Source: Tritrichomonas foetus (lineage: Eukaryota > Parabasalia > Tritrichomonadida > Tritrichomonadidae). Taken from it: a stretch of 64,000 nt of DNA. A program made the position numbers and the translations under genes. This document shows positions 19,493 to 29,554 of the stretch, piece after piece (the stretch's first letter is position 1; each line of letters opens with the position of its first letter). Under the pieces are notes generated by a model. The model searched no databases. It was not told the origin of the DNA and was given only the letters and a program-made list of their open reading frames with translations. Location of the stretch: contig MLAK01001137.1 in NCBI GenBank assembly GCA_001839685.1, positions 75,035-139,034 on the forward strand. The letters run 5' to 3'.

Positions 19493-22438
19493 TCATTGAT
19501 GGTTTCTCAAAGCGCCTAAAGGTCCCATTACATCTGGATTAGCCGAAAAACGAGATTCCATTTTCGTAATAAAATCTTGAATCGGCAATTTTGTCATTAG
19601 TGTTCCCCACTCTGTCTTTGGAATAAGCAAGAATGATTGAATAATAATGATTACAAGTCTTACATTATCAGAATACTCGTTTGCAAGTTCGATTTCTTTA
19701 GTTACAGCTTCTTCAACTTGGTCTCCTACTTTCATATAAGGAGCAATTGCTGCGAAAAATCTCACAGCAATGTAAATGAAAGGTATATTTCCAGAATCGA
19801 AGAATCTTGAAGCTGCTGCTAAATTCAAAGGTGTTGCCATGATTCTAGCCATTATTGGTGATTGTGTCATAGCAGCTGCAAATGCAAGGGCTCGTGAAGC
19901 AACAATAGTTGTATCTGATTGCATCATTTGTGAAGTAGTTTCAGGTACGGTCACTTTTTCGGCCCAATCTGCATAAAGTGCATATGGAATCAAAGTTAAT
20001 AAAATACATGAAGCAATGACTTCATCATTTTTCGTTTCATTTAACATTCGAACAAGTTCATTAGCTTGATCAAAGTTCTTGGTTAGTTCATCTTTACCGA
20101 ATTTAATTTTAGCTGCTGCTTGATAAGCAATTTCATAATGTTGTGCAGCAACGCAATCAGTAATAAGTTTTGGAATATTATAAGGACGTAAATCTTGATT
20201 TAAATTGGGGAATTTCTTTGCATTGAGTGCAATAGTTAAAGCAATTTCAGGTTTTTCTTTAATCAAATTAGGCATTAATATTTGAACAAATCTCTTGCAA
20301 TAAATATTATTTGCAGCAAATTTAGAAATAGTATTAATATATCCACTTGTTGCCAAAACTTTAAATAATAGGCAGTTTGGATCAAAATCTGTATTAGAAA
20401 CATCTAACCTAAGAACAAGACTATTCAATTCTTCAATAACTTGTGGTGTTGCGCCATCAGCAAACATAACTATCTTTTTATTAAGTCTATTTAATGATTC
20501 ATTATCTAATGATTTGATATGTTCAAGTGCAATGGCATGATATTTTGGATTCTTTTTAGCATGATCAAAAATTGCAGTGGAATTTGGTAAAGCTGCAATT
20601 GAAGCACGTGCTGCTTTTTCTGCAATTGCTGGTGTTTGATTTGCTGCTGTATCAAGTAATAAATTACAATCATTTTCATTTTGTAAACCAAAAACGATCA
20701 TAAATTCAACAGCTTGTGCAGTATCAATACTAGCGAGTAAAGATTTGATTAGTTCATCACGGTTAGGGATTGCTTTACACATAGATAAAACTCTTGGTTG
20801 TATTTCTTTCACAAGAAGTGATAATTGACAATACAAAACAAGGGATTTTAATGAAAAGTTTGTATTTCGATCAAGATTCTTAACAAGTAATTGTTGTGCA
20901 TAAGTACGAAGCTGTTCATCTTGTGAGTCATAAACTACATTTGTAAGGAGTTCGATTGAGCTTTCATCTAAAACTTCTTTGGTTTCAAGTTGTTTAAGTT
21001 GATCAATCTTTAATAATAAAATTCCCTTTAATGCAGCAGTATGAGAACGTCTTGTAGACTCAACATAAGTAGAAAATTGTTCAACATCAGTTTCAGGAAT
21101 CAAAATTTCTTGATTTTCAATGGCACGAACAACTTCTGACATTGTTGGTCGATTGTTTGGATTCCTGAGCCATCCACAAATGAAGAAATTAACAATGGAT
21201 GTATCAGATGGAAGTTTTGGTCTTAAATCTTGATAAATTATGTCATTTTTAGCAGCATAAGTTGTTTTTTCAGCGAAAGGTACCATGTTCATATACATTT
21301 CCCAAACAAGTATCGTAAATGAATAAACATCACTTTTTTCATTATAGAATTCTGGATCAAGTAATAACTCTGGTGCACAATAAGGTGAAAATGGAATCTG
21401 TTTTTCAATTGTTGGTTCATGACAAGAATTCCATAGACCACCAACAATAGCATTATTTGATTCATTCAAAAATATATTTTCCGGCTTTAAAAAGCGATGA
21501 ACAACTTTTTTAGAATGAAGATACTCTAATGCTCGAGCAACATCCAACATTATGATGCTTAATTGTGTTGGTGATAATCCATCAACCTGTTTGTGGAGTT
21601 TTGAAGCAAGTGTTCCGTTTTCACAATGAGGTGAAAGAACGGAATATGGAAGAGTGTTTGTAGACCCATAAAAAGGGGAAATGTTTGGATGTACCATTTG
21701 AGAAAGTATTGAAATATATTTTCTGAAGAATAAGTTAGCTTGAACTTCAGGATTGAAAATTTCTAGCTGGAAAAATCGATTTTGCATAGAAACTTTAAAG
21801 CAAAGTGAAAATGGAGTCTTTGTAGAAAAACCGACAAGTTTTATCAAACACAGGTTTAAATCTGATGGATTATTTGCAAGCATGTTCTGGAGCTCTTGAA
21901 CGCGCTGTTGCTGTCTTGGATGGTAGTTATCTCTAATAATTTTGAGATCTGACTGATTGGCAACGCAGAGAGGAAGCGGATCGAAGAATTGAGCTTGATC
22001 GAAAAATCGAATAAATTTCAACGATGAAAGCCAAAAAAGAAGGAAGTTTTCCCAAATTTCTATCAGTGAGGTTTCGTTAATTGTACGATTACTGTAATAT
22101 TCGGTGCATTGTGATGACAAATCGTTCAATTTGGCTAATTCGGCACTGAAGTTGGCGATATGCTTGGCAAAAGAAATTGAAATTGGCATCGATTGATTTT
22201 CAAGAATATACTTCTTAATGACTTGCAAGTATTTGGCCGTTTGAGCGAACTTTTCCTTATGTAATGCATTAACACTTAATTGAGAAATAAAAATATCGAT
22301 TTTTTGAACAACCATATTGGTATAAGATGAAAGAGGTTTTGCTTCTATTGACAAATTAACTGGTGCGATGGTCGAGAGAAGTTCTTTCAGCGATTTCATT
22401 TTTAATATTTCCTCCAATTTGTATATTTTACAATTCAT
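19493..22438 (-). CDS. Pseudokinase with C-terminal alpha-solenoid repeats
   Basis: The protein has 981 residues. A helical N-terminal region of about 200 residues is followed by a protein kinase fold (about 220-470) with HPNISPFYGS, YLHSKKVVHRF, LKPENI, PYCAPE and SDVYSFTILVWEM. Key residues are lost: the catalytic HRD is HRF (H314-R315-F316), the DFG position reads GLW, and no clear VAIK lysine is visible. It is therefore probably catalytically dead. The remaining 500 residues look like HEAT/ARM-type helices. This resembles the large trichomonad TKL-like family, and in outline SCY1-type pseudokinases. It likely acts as a scaffold. A second ATG at 22399 is an alternative start. Confidence 0.8.
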   Translation of the reverse strand: MNCKIYKLEEILKMKSLKELLSTIAPVNLSIEAKPLSSYTNMVVQKIDIFISQLSVNALHKEKFAQTAKYLQVIKKYILENQSMPISISFAKHIANFSAELAKLNDLSSQCTEYYSNRTINETSLIEIWENFLLFWLSSLKFIRFFDQAQFFDPLPLCVANQSDLKIIRDNYHPRQQQRVQELQNMLANNPSDLNLCLIKLVGFSTKTPFSLCFKVSMQNRFFQLEIFNPEVQANLFFRKYISILSQMVHPNISPFYGSTNTLPYSVLSPHCENGTLASKLHKQVDGLSPTQLSIIMLDVARALEYLHSKKVVHRFLKPENIFLNESNNAIVGGLWNSCHEPTIEKQIPFSPYCAPELLLDPEFYNEKSDVYSFTILVWEMYMNMVPFAEKTTYAAKNDIIYQDLRPKLPSDTSIVNFFICGWLRNPNNRPTMSEVVRAIENQEILIPETDVEQFSTYVESTRRSHTAALKGILLLKIDQLKQLETKEVLDESSIELLTNVVYDSQDEQLRTYAQQLLVKNLDRNTNFSLKSLVLYCQLSLLVKEIQPRVLSMCKAIPNRDELIKSLLASIDTAQAVEFMIVFGLQNENDCNLLLDTAANQTPAIAEKAARASIAALPNSTAIFDHAKKNPKYHAIALEHIKSLDNESLNRLNKKIVMFADGATPQVIEELNSLVLRLDVSNTDFDPNCLLFKVLATSGYINTISKFAANNIYCKRFVQILMPNLIKEKPEIALTIALNAKKFPNLNQDLRPYNIPKLITDCVAAQHYEIAYQAAAKIKFGKDELTKNFDQANELVRMLNETKNDEVIASCILLTLIPYALYADWAEKVTVPETTSQMMQSDTTIVASRALAFAAAMTQSPIMARIMATPLNLAAASRFFDSGNIPFIYIAVRFFAAIAPYMKVGDQVEEAVTKEIELANEYSDNVRLVIIIIQSFLLIPKTEWGTLMTKLPIQDFITKMESRFSANPDVMGPLGALRNHQ

Positions 22439-22798
22439 ATTTCAATAGTTTATTTTTCTTTCAATAGATTTTTTTGTATCATTATATGTTCAAAAATATT
22501 CAAAAAAAGTTGTCAATTTCTATAAATAATGCAGTTTTTGGTAAATAATTTGACCATTGTTAATGTAACGATTAACTCACTGCATTTTCCATATTAAACC
22601 ATTTTTTACATTAAATTTCCCTTAATTGTCTGAGCAAATCAATTATCAACAATTTAATTGCGATTATTCATAGTTTCTTTATAAGTGAAGTATATTGTCT
22701 CACATAATGAGTAACTGCATAAAATGTCGTGAATCATAAATAGAAAATTTATTAACAATTTTATTCGTGCAAACATTTGTGTCATTTATGATTTGCAA
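22439..22798. other. Spacer between pseudokinase and Nudix genes
   Basis: No gene seen; AT-rich promoter region of the pseudokinase gene. Confidence 0.35.
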
Positions 22799-23521
22799 TC
22801 ATCCCCAATGTAGTTCACCTCTTTCAAACAATTCATTCACCATCAGCTGAACCGCCAAAGTTGCTGGTTCATTAGCGTATTTCCAAATATCATTAAATGG
22901 AATTACATGCAAAGTAATCTGCTCGTCTGCTTCACATCCGCATTTCTTTCCTTCAAATGACAAAATGTATTCTTTTGAGACAGTATTCATATATAAGTAA
23001 AAAAACACTTCTTCATCATAATGCGAATGATCGATGAAATTGAAAGGGACTGATGGACGATAAATTTTTGATAACTCGATAAGGTCATCTGGTTTACATT
23101 CAATTCCAACTTCTTCGAAAAGTTCACGAGAGGCAGTGACTCGATGATCAATTTCATTAAATTCCATCATTCCAGCAGGACACTCATACATGATTTTTCC
23201 GCATCCAAAACGCGGCTGATGAACAAGGACGGTAAAAAGTTCATTTGTTTCTTTACATCTTAATAAAACGCAAGTCATGCATGATTGTCCAGTTAAAACA
23301 ATTCTTTCTTTATGATGATGATTATTAGCAACATAATATATATCAGCTTCAATGTAGCCAATTCTTTTTCCAAACGAATCAGCTGTTACCACATCAACTT
23401 TTTCAATTTTCAAAGATGGATCAATTCTTTGAGCCCACTGTGCAATTAAAGGGCATTTATCTAGAAGCTCAAATGGTCCATTTTTTGGATAGTTCACTGG
23501 AAAATTCAGGTTCTTATTCAT
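22799..23521 (-). CDS. Nudix hydrolase (nucleoside-diphosphate-sugar pyrophosphatase-like)
   Basis: The protein has 240 residues. The Nudix box is at roughly 133-157: G-x5-E-x8-RELFEEVGI, one residue longer than the canonical GX5EX7REUXEEXGU. The preceding ECPAGMMEF resembles the ELPAG segment of ADP-sugar/UDP-glucose pyrophosphatases (NUDT5, NUDT14), and the N-terminal domain size also fits that branch. It would hydrolyse a nucleoside diphosphate linked to another moiety, with Mg2+ bound by the box glutamates. The exact substrate is unknown. ATG at 23521; the upstream spacer has no clear initiator. Confidence 0.85.
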   Translation of the reverse strand: MNKNLNFPVNYPKNGPFELLDKCPLIAQWAQRIDPSLKIEKVDVVTADSFGKRIGYIEADIYYVANNHHHKERIVLTGQSCMTCVLLRCKETNELFTVLVHQPRFGCGKIMYECPAGMMEFNEIDHRVTASRELFEEVGIECKPDDLIELSKIYRPSVPFNFIDHSHYDEEVFFYLYMNTVSKEYILSFEGKKCGCEADEQITLHVIPFNDIWKYANEPATLAVQLMVNELFERGELHWG

Positions 23522-23913
23522 TTCCTAATAAATAAGAAGTGTGCAACCAACCGTTTACTAAAAAAAAGTGAAATTTCTGACTGTTATATTTTCATGAATA
23601 TTCAAGAGTATCTTATGAGACTCATAAATTAAGAAGAGCATTTAGGATACTATTATCCTTAAAAAGCAGCTTGTCTAAAATTTTCGGTGATGAGAATTAT
23701 TCATCAAAAATGAATAAATTATTGATTAAGAGAGCTTATTAAATATACTTTATAATTTTATTTTATTGAGGAAATTTGGTCACAAAAATCTGAATCTCGA
23801 AATTTCACCGACAACTTTTTTTGTTATTTTTGGTACTAGAATAATTCTGTTTGCTCTTTATGATGAGGGAATAAAAACACCAAACATTTCTAGGCGTTTT
23901 CGAGATATGATTC
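23522..23913. other. Spacer before assembly gap
   Basis: No gene is supported. The last 80 bases contain GAGGGAATAAAAACACC, and GGAATAAA reappears right after the gap, which hints at a repeat inside the gap. Confidence 0.3.
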
Positions 23914-24200
23914 NNNNNNNNNNNNNNNNNNNNNNNNNNNNNNNNNNNNNNNNNNNNNNNNNNNNNNNNNNNNNNNNNNNNNNNNNNNNNNNNNNNNNNN
24001 NNNNNNNNNNNNNNNNNNNNNNNNNNNNNNNNNNNNNNNNNNNNNNNNNNNNNNNNNNNNNNNNNNNNNNNNNNNNNNNNNNNNNNNNNNNNNNNNNNNN
24101 NNNNNNNNNNNNNNNNNNNNNNNNNNNNNNNNNNNNNNNNNNNNNNNNNNNNNNNNNNNNNNNNNNNNNNNNNNNNNNNNNNNNNNNNNNNNNNNNNNNN
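23914..24200. other. Assembly gap (287 N)
   Basis: Run of N. Contents unknown. Confidence 0.95.
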
Positions 24201-24634
24201 GGAATAAAGAAATATCATTTAATTAAAAGTTTTAATGATTGAATAAATTACCAGTTTTTGTAAGAATAAACATTTGGAATTCTTTCACATTTTATAAAAA
24301 TGTGCATGGTGAAATTATTTGACCTAACTTCTTCACAAAAATTAATGCATTTGAATGAAATTTCGTTTCTCTATAATTCCTAGACAGATTTTCCCGAAGT
24401 ATGGTTTATTTTATTATAATACTGCTATATAAGAAGCTATCAAAATTTGGGAACGATCTGTCGGTGAAAGTTTGGTTGCACACTTCTAATAAATATAATA
24501 TAATATTTTTCTGAATTTATATGGTTGTTATTTGAATATATGCGAACGAATATTCATAGAAACTATGATACTACTATTTTTTATTAGTAGCCAACCAAAT
24601 AAATAAAAAAAAAAATAAATCTAACAAATCTAAA
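24201..24634. other. Spacer upstream of the S28 peptidase gene
   Basis: No gene seen. It should hold the promoter of the peptidase gene, but no TCA(C/T)(A/T) site lies close to its ATG. Confidence 0.3.
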
Positions 24635-26404
24635 ATGATTCCCTTGTTAATTTTATCGCTTTTCCTTCGGCCTCCAATTTCTTTCCGGCCAACGGGGAAA
24701 CAAGGCACTTTCACTCAAATTTTGGATCATTTTTCAATGAGTGACAATCGTCGATTTCAACAAAGATACTTCATCAACGATATTTATTACCGAAACATCT
24801 CAAGCGATCCAATAATTGTCGATATTGGTGGAGAATCCGAATATAGTGAGTCGTCTATCGCAAGGGGTCCATATAAAGCCATCGCCAGTCAAACGCATGC
24901 CTTGATCGCAGGATTAGAGCATCGATTTTTCGGCAAATCTCAGCCTTTTTCAGATCTTTCGGCTGAATCACTCAAATATAATACAGTAGACCAAGCTCTA
25001 GCCGACATTGCGCATTTTATTACATTCCTCAGAAATAAATATTGCTATAATTCCACCTGTGATGTTTTGGTTATTGGCGGGTCCTATTCAGGTGCACTTA
25101 GCTCATGGTTTAGACTTTATTATCCACATCTGGCAAACTATTCTTGGTCATCATCTGCGCCAATCAATATTAAGAAAAAATTTTATGAATACGATGCATC
25201 AATTGCCACAACATTAAGAAGTTTTAATGAATCTTGTTTCGTTAATACAAAACTCATACTCAGCAGCTACCATAAAGTAGTTGAATCAGGTGACCAAAAT
25301 AAAATTAAAGAATTGCGAACAAAATTCAGCATTCCAGAGAGTATAGATATAACTAGTGTCCTTTCAATTCTTTCTGATGTTATTTCATATGCTGTCCAAT
25401 ACAATAAAAACTACCAAATCATTCCAGGATACTGTGTTAAACAAAGCATGGGAAACAAAGATAAAAAGAATCCTATCTTCAATCCACCACAGATTTTAAC
25501 AAAAGATGATAAAAATTTCCTAGAAGAAACCAATTCAACTAATACTGTTCCAAAACAAATTGGAACAAGCAACAATCATATGGATATTAATATAAATATG
25601 AATATGAATCAAAATGATAATTCTTTGGGTGAGTCTTTTGATTTTAGTGACTTTGGTGAACCCGATGAATCAGCTTTCATTGAGCTCTATACAAATGTTC
25701 TAAAAATTCTCAAAATTTCTGTAGATTCGCTTGATCCTTTTTCTTATAAAGATGAAAGCATTGATGGTCCCAATGCAGCCATGCGCTCATGGACATGGAT
25801 GCAATGTAACGAGCTAGGATGGTTTTCGACATCAGCTGGCTTTAAATCATCATTTGTGAATTTTACTTATTATGATCGAATGTGCGCCGAATTATATGGA
25901 AATATGACAATAGGTAACATTTCCTCTGTTTCTCGTCGTTATGGTGGAGCTAATCCCCGTTCATCATATGTTGTGTTTACCCAAGGAACTGCTGATCCAT
26001 GGTCAACAATGGGTGTTCAATCAATAGAAAGCAGTAATTCTCAACATCTTCTATATATAAAAGATGGTTCTCATTGTGAAGATTTACATAGCGATTCACC
26101 TGATGATTCACCTGATTTGACTCGTGTCAGAAGGAAAGTTGAAACAATTCTCATTGAATGGTTAAGTAACAAATGTATGAAACAATGTAACAAAGGAATG
26201 TGTTTACATGATCGTTGCCTTTGTGATGATGGTTGGAGTGGTGAATTTTGTACATTCCAAGTTGTTACGTCTGTTCGATTCTGGGAAATTGGAATTACAG
26301 CATTGATGGTACCATTGATTATCATGATTTCAATTGGAGGGACAGCTTGGTGGCTCTTCAGGAGAATGCAGGAGGAGCAATTCTTACTGTCTCTTCATTA
26401 TTAG
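24635..26404 (+). CDS. Membrane-anchored S28 serine carboxypeptidase
   Basis: The 589-residue protein starts with a signal peptide (MIPLLILSLFLRPPISF). The S28 (lysosomal Pro-X carboxypeptidase/DPP2) catalytic triad is visible: nucleophile S150 in GGSYSG, D454 in TADPWS and H480 in DGSHCED. An Asn-rich insert of about 70 residues lies near 270-345. The C-terminus has a Cys-rich EGF-like segment (about 514-539) and one transmembrane helix (about 550-575) before a short RRMQEEQ tail. It would cleave C-terminal residues after proline, or X-Pro dipeptides, in the lumen of lysosome-like vesicles or at the cell surface. Family members are usually soluble, so the EGF-TM tail is unusual. Confidence 0.9.
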   Translation: MIPLLILSLFLRPPISFRPTGKQGTFTQILDHFSMSDNRRFQQRYFINDIYYRNISSDPIIVDIGGESEYSESSIARGPYKAIASQTHALIAGLEHRFFGKSQPFSDLSAESLKYNTVDQALADIAHFITFLRNKYCYNSTCDVLVIGGSYSGALSSWFRLYYPHLANYSWSSSAPINIKKKFYEYDASIATTLRSFNESCFVNTKLILSSYHKVVESGDQNKIKELRTKFSIPESIDITSVLSILSDVISYAVQYNKNYQIIPGYCVKQSMGNKDKKNPIFNPPQILTKDDKNFLEETNSTNTVPKQIGTSNNHMDININMNMNQNDNSLGESFDFSDFGEPDESAFIELYTNVLKILKISVDSLDPFSYKDESIDGPNAAMRSWTWMQCNELGWFSTSAGFKSSFVNFTYYDRMCAELYGNMTIGNISSVSRRYGGANPRSSYVVFTQGTADPWSTMGVQSIESSNSQHLLYIKDGSHCEDLHSDSPDDSPDLTRVRRKVETILIEWLSNKCMKQCNKGMCLHDRCLCDDGWSGEFCTFQVVTSVRFWEIGITALMVPLIIMISIGGTAWWLFRRMQEEQFLLSLHY

Positions 26405-26691
26405 TTTTGTTTATAAAGTTATTATTAGTTTTGGATTTTAATTTTTATTTTCGGTTTCAATCATGTATCATTCAGAATGAATGTGAGGTGTTTTTCCATT
26501 ATAAATCGAAAATGGAAAGATTAGAATAGAATAAAAGATAAAGAATGAAATAAGAATAAAAAATGGAAAATATAAAATATGTAATTTGTCGTGTCCACTT
26601 AAATAACTTTTTAGATGTGATTGAGATATCCGAGTATATATTTTGTTGAATTGTATTAATATCAATTTTGGTGAAAGTTGTATTACAAATA

Positions 26692-28017
26692 TTAATCTGG
26701 CATTTGAATAAAATATGAAAACAATCCAATTTTAACAATGGATATTTGTTTATATTTTGAATGAAAATTAAATGTAAAGGGATTGGTAGATCGAAAATCA
26801 TGGCATATCGAAAATGTTTCATTCTGATCATATGTATTCACAATGGAAAAACCTTGATTACAAACAACACATCCATATTCAATAAAACTTTCATTAACAG
26901 ATCGTTTGAGGCAATAAGAGCATCCTTCAATATTGCACCCATGTTCAGTTGAAATACCATCTTCCACTTTAACAACTTCTAGAATACTGTCTTTAACACA
27001 AATTCCAAAATAGTAAATATTTTCACCTTCTTCATTAATAATTATATCATTAGATTGAAATTCTACATGATATCCATTTTGACAAACAATACATCCTCTT
27101 CTTTTACTGAGAACTATATCATCATATGTTGCACAATATAAACAATTTCCCTCATTTGCTTGACATAGTTCTTCAGAATCAATTGGACGGATTAATTTCA
27201 TTGAATTATTAATATCAAAATAATTTGGATGACACATATTCTTTGATTGAAAAGTTATGTTTATTGCTAGATCAGAATAGTCTTGAGTATTATCACCAAC
27301 ACCAATACAATCTTGACAAACAAATGAACTCGCAATACTGGAATTGCTACTATTAGAAAAAACAGAATTTGTGATGAGAATTTGACCCCCTTGTATAAAA
27401 TAATCATGAAAGTAATTATTCAAAAAGTTTGAGTCATCAATGGTTGATTGATTCATTGTTACAAAAAAATACAAACCATTATTCGCAATTAAATTTTGAA
27501 TATGAATATTTTTTGCAGAAATAGAATGCAAATACCAAAAATAATTATTATTGCAAGTATTATGAGAAATATTCATGACATTTACTTCTGATGGTTTATA
27601 AAGCAAAAGGGAGAATTCGTTTGCTGTTTGGAAACATGAAAAATTACAACTATTGATTGAGATTTGTTCCAGTGATGTTTCATTGTATATAATGAAACAA
27701 TATTGTCCATAGATATATTGAAAACAAGTACTATTTATTTCACAAGTTGTTGCATCAATAGCAGAATTCACTGAATAAAAAAGAGAGTGTGAAATAAAGA
27801 GACCTCCATCCATTGAAGGATCGAGATATGTAATAGCAGTACTATTTATCTCATAAAATAAACAATTTACTATTCGAATTTCGTCTGCTGTTGAATATAT
27901 TGTTGGGGAATTAATTTGAATATTTTCGAGTAATAGTTGTGAATATATCAACTTCTTATGTTTAATAGTCCTAAAATTGAAATAGTTGAAGAAAAAGAAA
28001 TGGAAAAATGAAATCAT
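26692..28017 (-). CDS. Secreted right-handed beta-helix protein with Cys-rich C-terminus
   Basis: Using the first ATG at 28017 the protein has 441 residues. It begins with a hydrophobic signal-like stretch (MISFFHFFFFNYFNF). Residues 30-270 show short hydrophobic strands with Asn and Ser turns and phrases such as INSTAITYL and NSVFSNSSNSS, the texture of parallel beta-helix proteins. The last 170 residues have CxxC motifs (CLYC, CIVC, CSYC, CVVC) in Cys-rich units like those of trichomonad surface proteins. There is no C-terminal transmembrane segment, so it may be secreted or truncated. The open frame extends upstream to a TTG at 28089 without another ATG, so a short 5' intron is possible. 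Confidence 0.6.
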   Translation of the reverse strand: MISFFHFFFFNYFNFRTIKHKKLIYSQLLLENIQINSPTIYSTADEIRIVNCLFYEINSTAITYLDPSMDGGLFISHSLFYSVNSAIDATTCEINSTCFQYIYGQYCFIIYNETSLEQISINSCNFSCFQTANEFSLLLYKPSEVNVMNISHNTCNNNYFWYLHSISAKNIHIQNLIANNGLYFFVTMNQSTIDDSNFLNNYFHDYFIQGGQILITNSVFSNSSNSSIASSFVCQDCIGVGDNTQDYSDLAINITFQSKNMCHPNYFDINNSMKLIRPIDSEELCQANEGNCLYCATYDDIVLSKRRGCIVCQNGYHVEFQSNDIIINEEGENIYYFGICVKDSILEVVKVEDGISTEHGCNIEGCSYCLKRSVNESFIEYGCVVCNQGFSIVNTYDQNETFSICHDFRSTNPFTFNFHSKYKQISIVKIGLFSYFIQMPD

Positions 28018-28261
28018 AAACCAATTCTGTGAACGTGAGTGAATTCCACAATTGTATAGTTTAACCCAATTCAAACTTTTTGTGTACAATTTTTTTAACC
28101 CTTGTGAAAAATGGTCATATTATGACAAATAAATATCAATGATATCATTGACATTAACACAAAGTTCCGCCTCAATTTTTGATAAATTATATGGTCATAC
28201 CAATACAAAAATTGAATAGAGAAAGTTGATGTACTGTTAACAATTAAAATCTCAACATTGA
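28018..28261. other. Divergent spacer
   Basis: AT-rich promoter DNA between divergent genes; no other gene seen. Confidence 0.3.
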
Positions 28262-28324
28262 ACTTTTTCCGCATTTATATGGTCTATTCTTCATCTTTCC
28301 AGACCATATAAATACAGAAAAAGT
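28262..28324. promoter_or_regulatory. Long inverted repeat, 24-bp arms, 15-nt loop
   Basis: The left arm (28262-28285) and right arm (28301-28324) are reverse complements with two mismatches. Each arm carries a TATAAAT-like word plus GAAAAAGT or its complement. It lies 55 nt before the ATG at 28379 and between two divergent genes, so a two-way promoter or a dyad binding site is plausible. Confidence 0.6.
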
Positions 28325-28378
28325 ACATACAAATCTATTGAATTTATTATGGCATTATAATATAAAATCCATTTTCGA

Positions 28379-28996
28379 ATGACTTTTCAGGAAACGCTTA
28401 AAATAAACCCAAATCCGAAACATGTTTATTCTCGTCCTTTTCCTATTCCAGATTATGACTTGGATTTTGATCTCAATAAATTAGACCAAATTTCAATGAA
28501 CCCTGCGACCAATTTAAACGAAATAATAGAAGACAACCAGCGCCTCTTGGAAAAAATACAGCAACTCCAAAACGACTTGGCCAAGAAAAAGCGAATCGAG
28601 GAGAACTATAAATTGAAATTAAGAGTAGACGAACTTACAAAAGAATTGGAATCATACAAAGGCGAGAAAAAGCTATTTTTGAAAAATAAACAGAATGAAA
28701 ATAAAAAAATTCACCTCCAAGGAAAAAAGCAAATTTTGGAGGATGGCAAAAATGGAAATGCAATGATTCAAAACATTTTGAATCTGACAGATGACATTTC
28801 CAAGGCATTTTTTAAATACGGTTCTCACGAAATTGATGTTTTTGAAACATTGAAAAATATTATTTCGAAGCCTGATCTTGAATTGACTGGTGAGGGTGAA
28901 AATGTGAGGTGCCCTGAAATTCAAGAATATTTGGAATCGCTTTTAACATTGCCTCTGAAAAAGCACAGAAAGAAAAAGCTAATTGACAAGTGTTAA
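28379..28996 (+). CDS. Coiled-coil protein of unknown function
   Basis: The protein has 205 residues. After a Pro-rich start, residues 40-125 form a strong Lys/Glu-rich coiled coil (NQRLLEKIQQLQNDLAKKKR). The C-terminal 80 residues are a mixed helical region ending in a basic KKHRKKKLIDKC, possibly a nuclear localisation signal or a tail for a lipid or metal. I do not recognise the family. The conserved texture and the promoter-like palindrome upstream support a real gene. Confidence 0.6.
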   Translation: MTFQETLKINPNPKHVYSRPFPIPDYDLDFDLNKLDQISMNPATNLNEIIEDNQRLLEKIQQLQNDLAKKKRIEENYKLKLRVDELTKELESYKGEKKLFLKNKQNENKKIHLQGKKQILEDGKNGNAMIQNILNLTDDISKAFFKYGSHEIDVFETLKNIISKPDLELTGEGENVRCPEIQEYLESLLTLPLKKHRKKKLIDKC

Positions 28997-29554
28997 CTAA
29001 AATAGAACATCGAATTTTCTTTTCCTTTCAGTTTATAATTTTTTGTTTAAGCAGCAAAAGGATATAAAACGAAAAAGAAATCTTAAGACCCTAATAGCGA
29101 TTGCAATATAACAATAATAATGAAATGAAGTAATGATGAAATAAAACAATGATGAAATGAAATAATGATGAAATAAAACAATGATGAAATGAAACAATGA
29201 TGAAATAAAATAATGATGAAATAAAACAATGATGAAATAAAACAATGATGAAATAAAACAATGATGAAATAAAACAATGATGAAATAAAATAATGATGAA
29301 ATAAAACAATGATGAAATAAAATAATGATGAAATGAAACAATGATGAAATGAAACAATGATGAAATGAAACAATGATGAAATAAAACAATGATGAAATGA
29401 AACAATGATGAAATGAAATAATGATGAAATAAAATAATGATGAAATGAAACAATGATGAAATGAAACAATGATGAAATTTAGTATTTAAATAACATATTT
29501 TTACAAAACAACACAATTCAAGAAAATTAAAATCAGATAGAAAGAAAAAAAAAC
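28997..29554. repeat. Minisatellite, 16-bp unit, about 22 copies
   Basis: From about 29118 to 29476 runs the unit (C/T)AATGATGAAAT(G/A)AAA in near-perfect tandem. Variation is almost confined to unit positions 1 and 12. All three minus-strand frames are open because the unit contains no stop on that strand and 16 is not a multiple of 3. Those frames are artefacts. The array lies between the 3' ends of two convergent genes. Confidence 0.85.

Noticed and set aside
23766..24242. Open frames across the 287-N gap
   Set aside because: Most residues are unknown; flanks have no coding character.
28018..28089. N-terminal extension of the beta-helix protein
   Set aside because: It begins at TTG with no ATG, and the signal peptide begins at the ATG at 28017.
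29033..29516. Three parallel minus-strand frames of FHHCFISS-type repeats
   Set aside because: A 16-bp tandem repeat without stops on that strand opens all three frames. It is not a coding signal.
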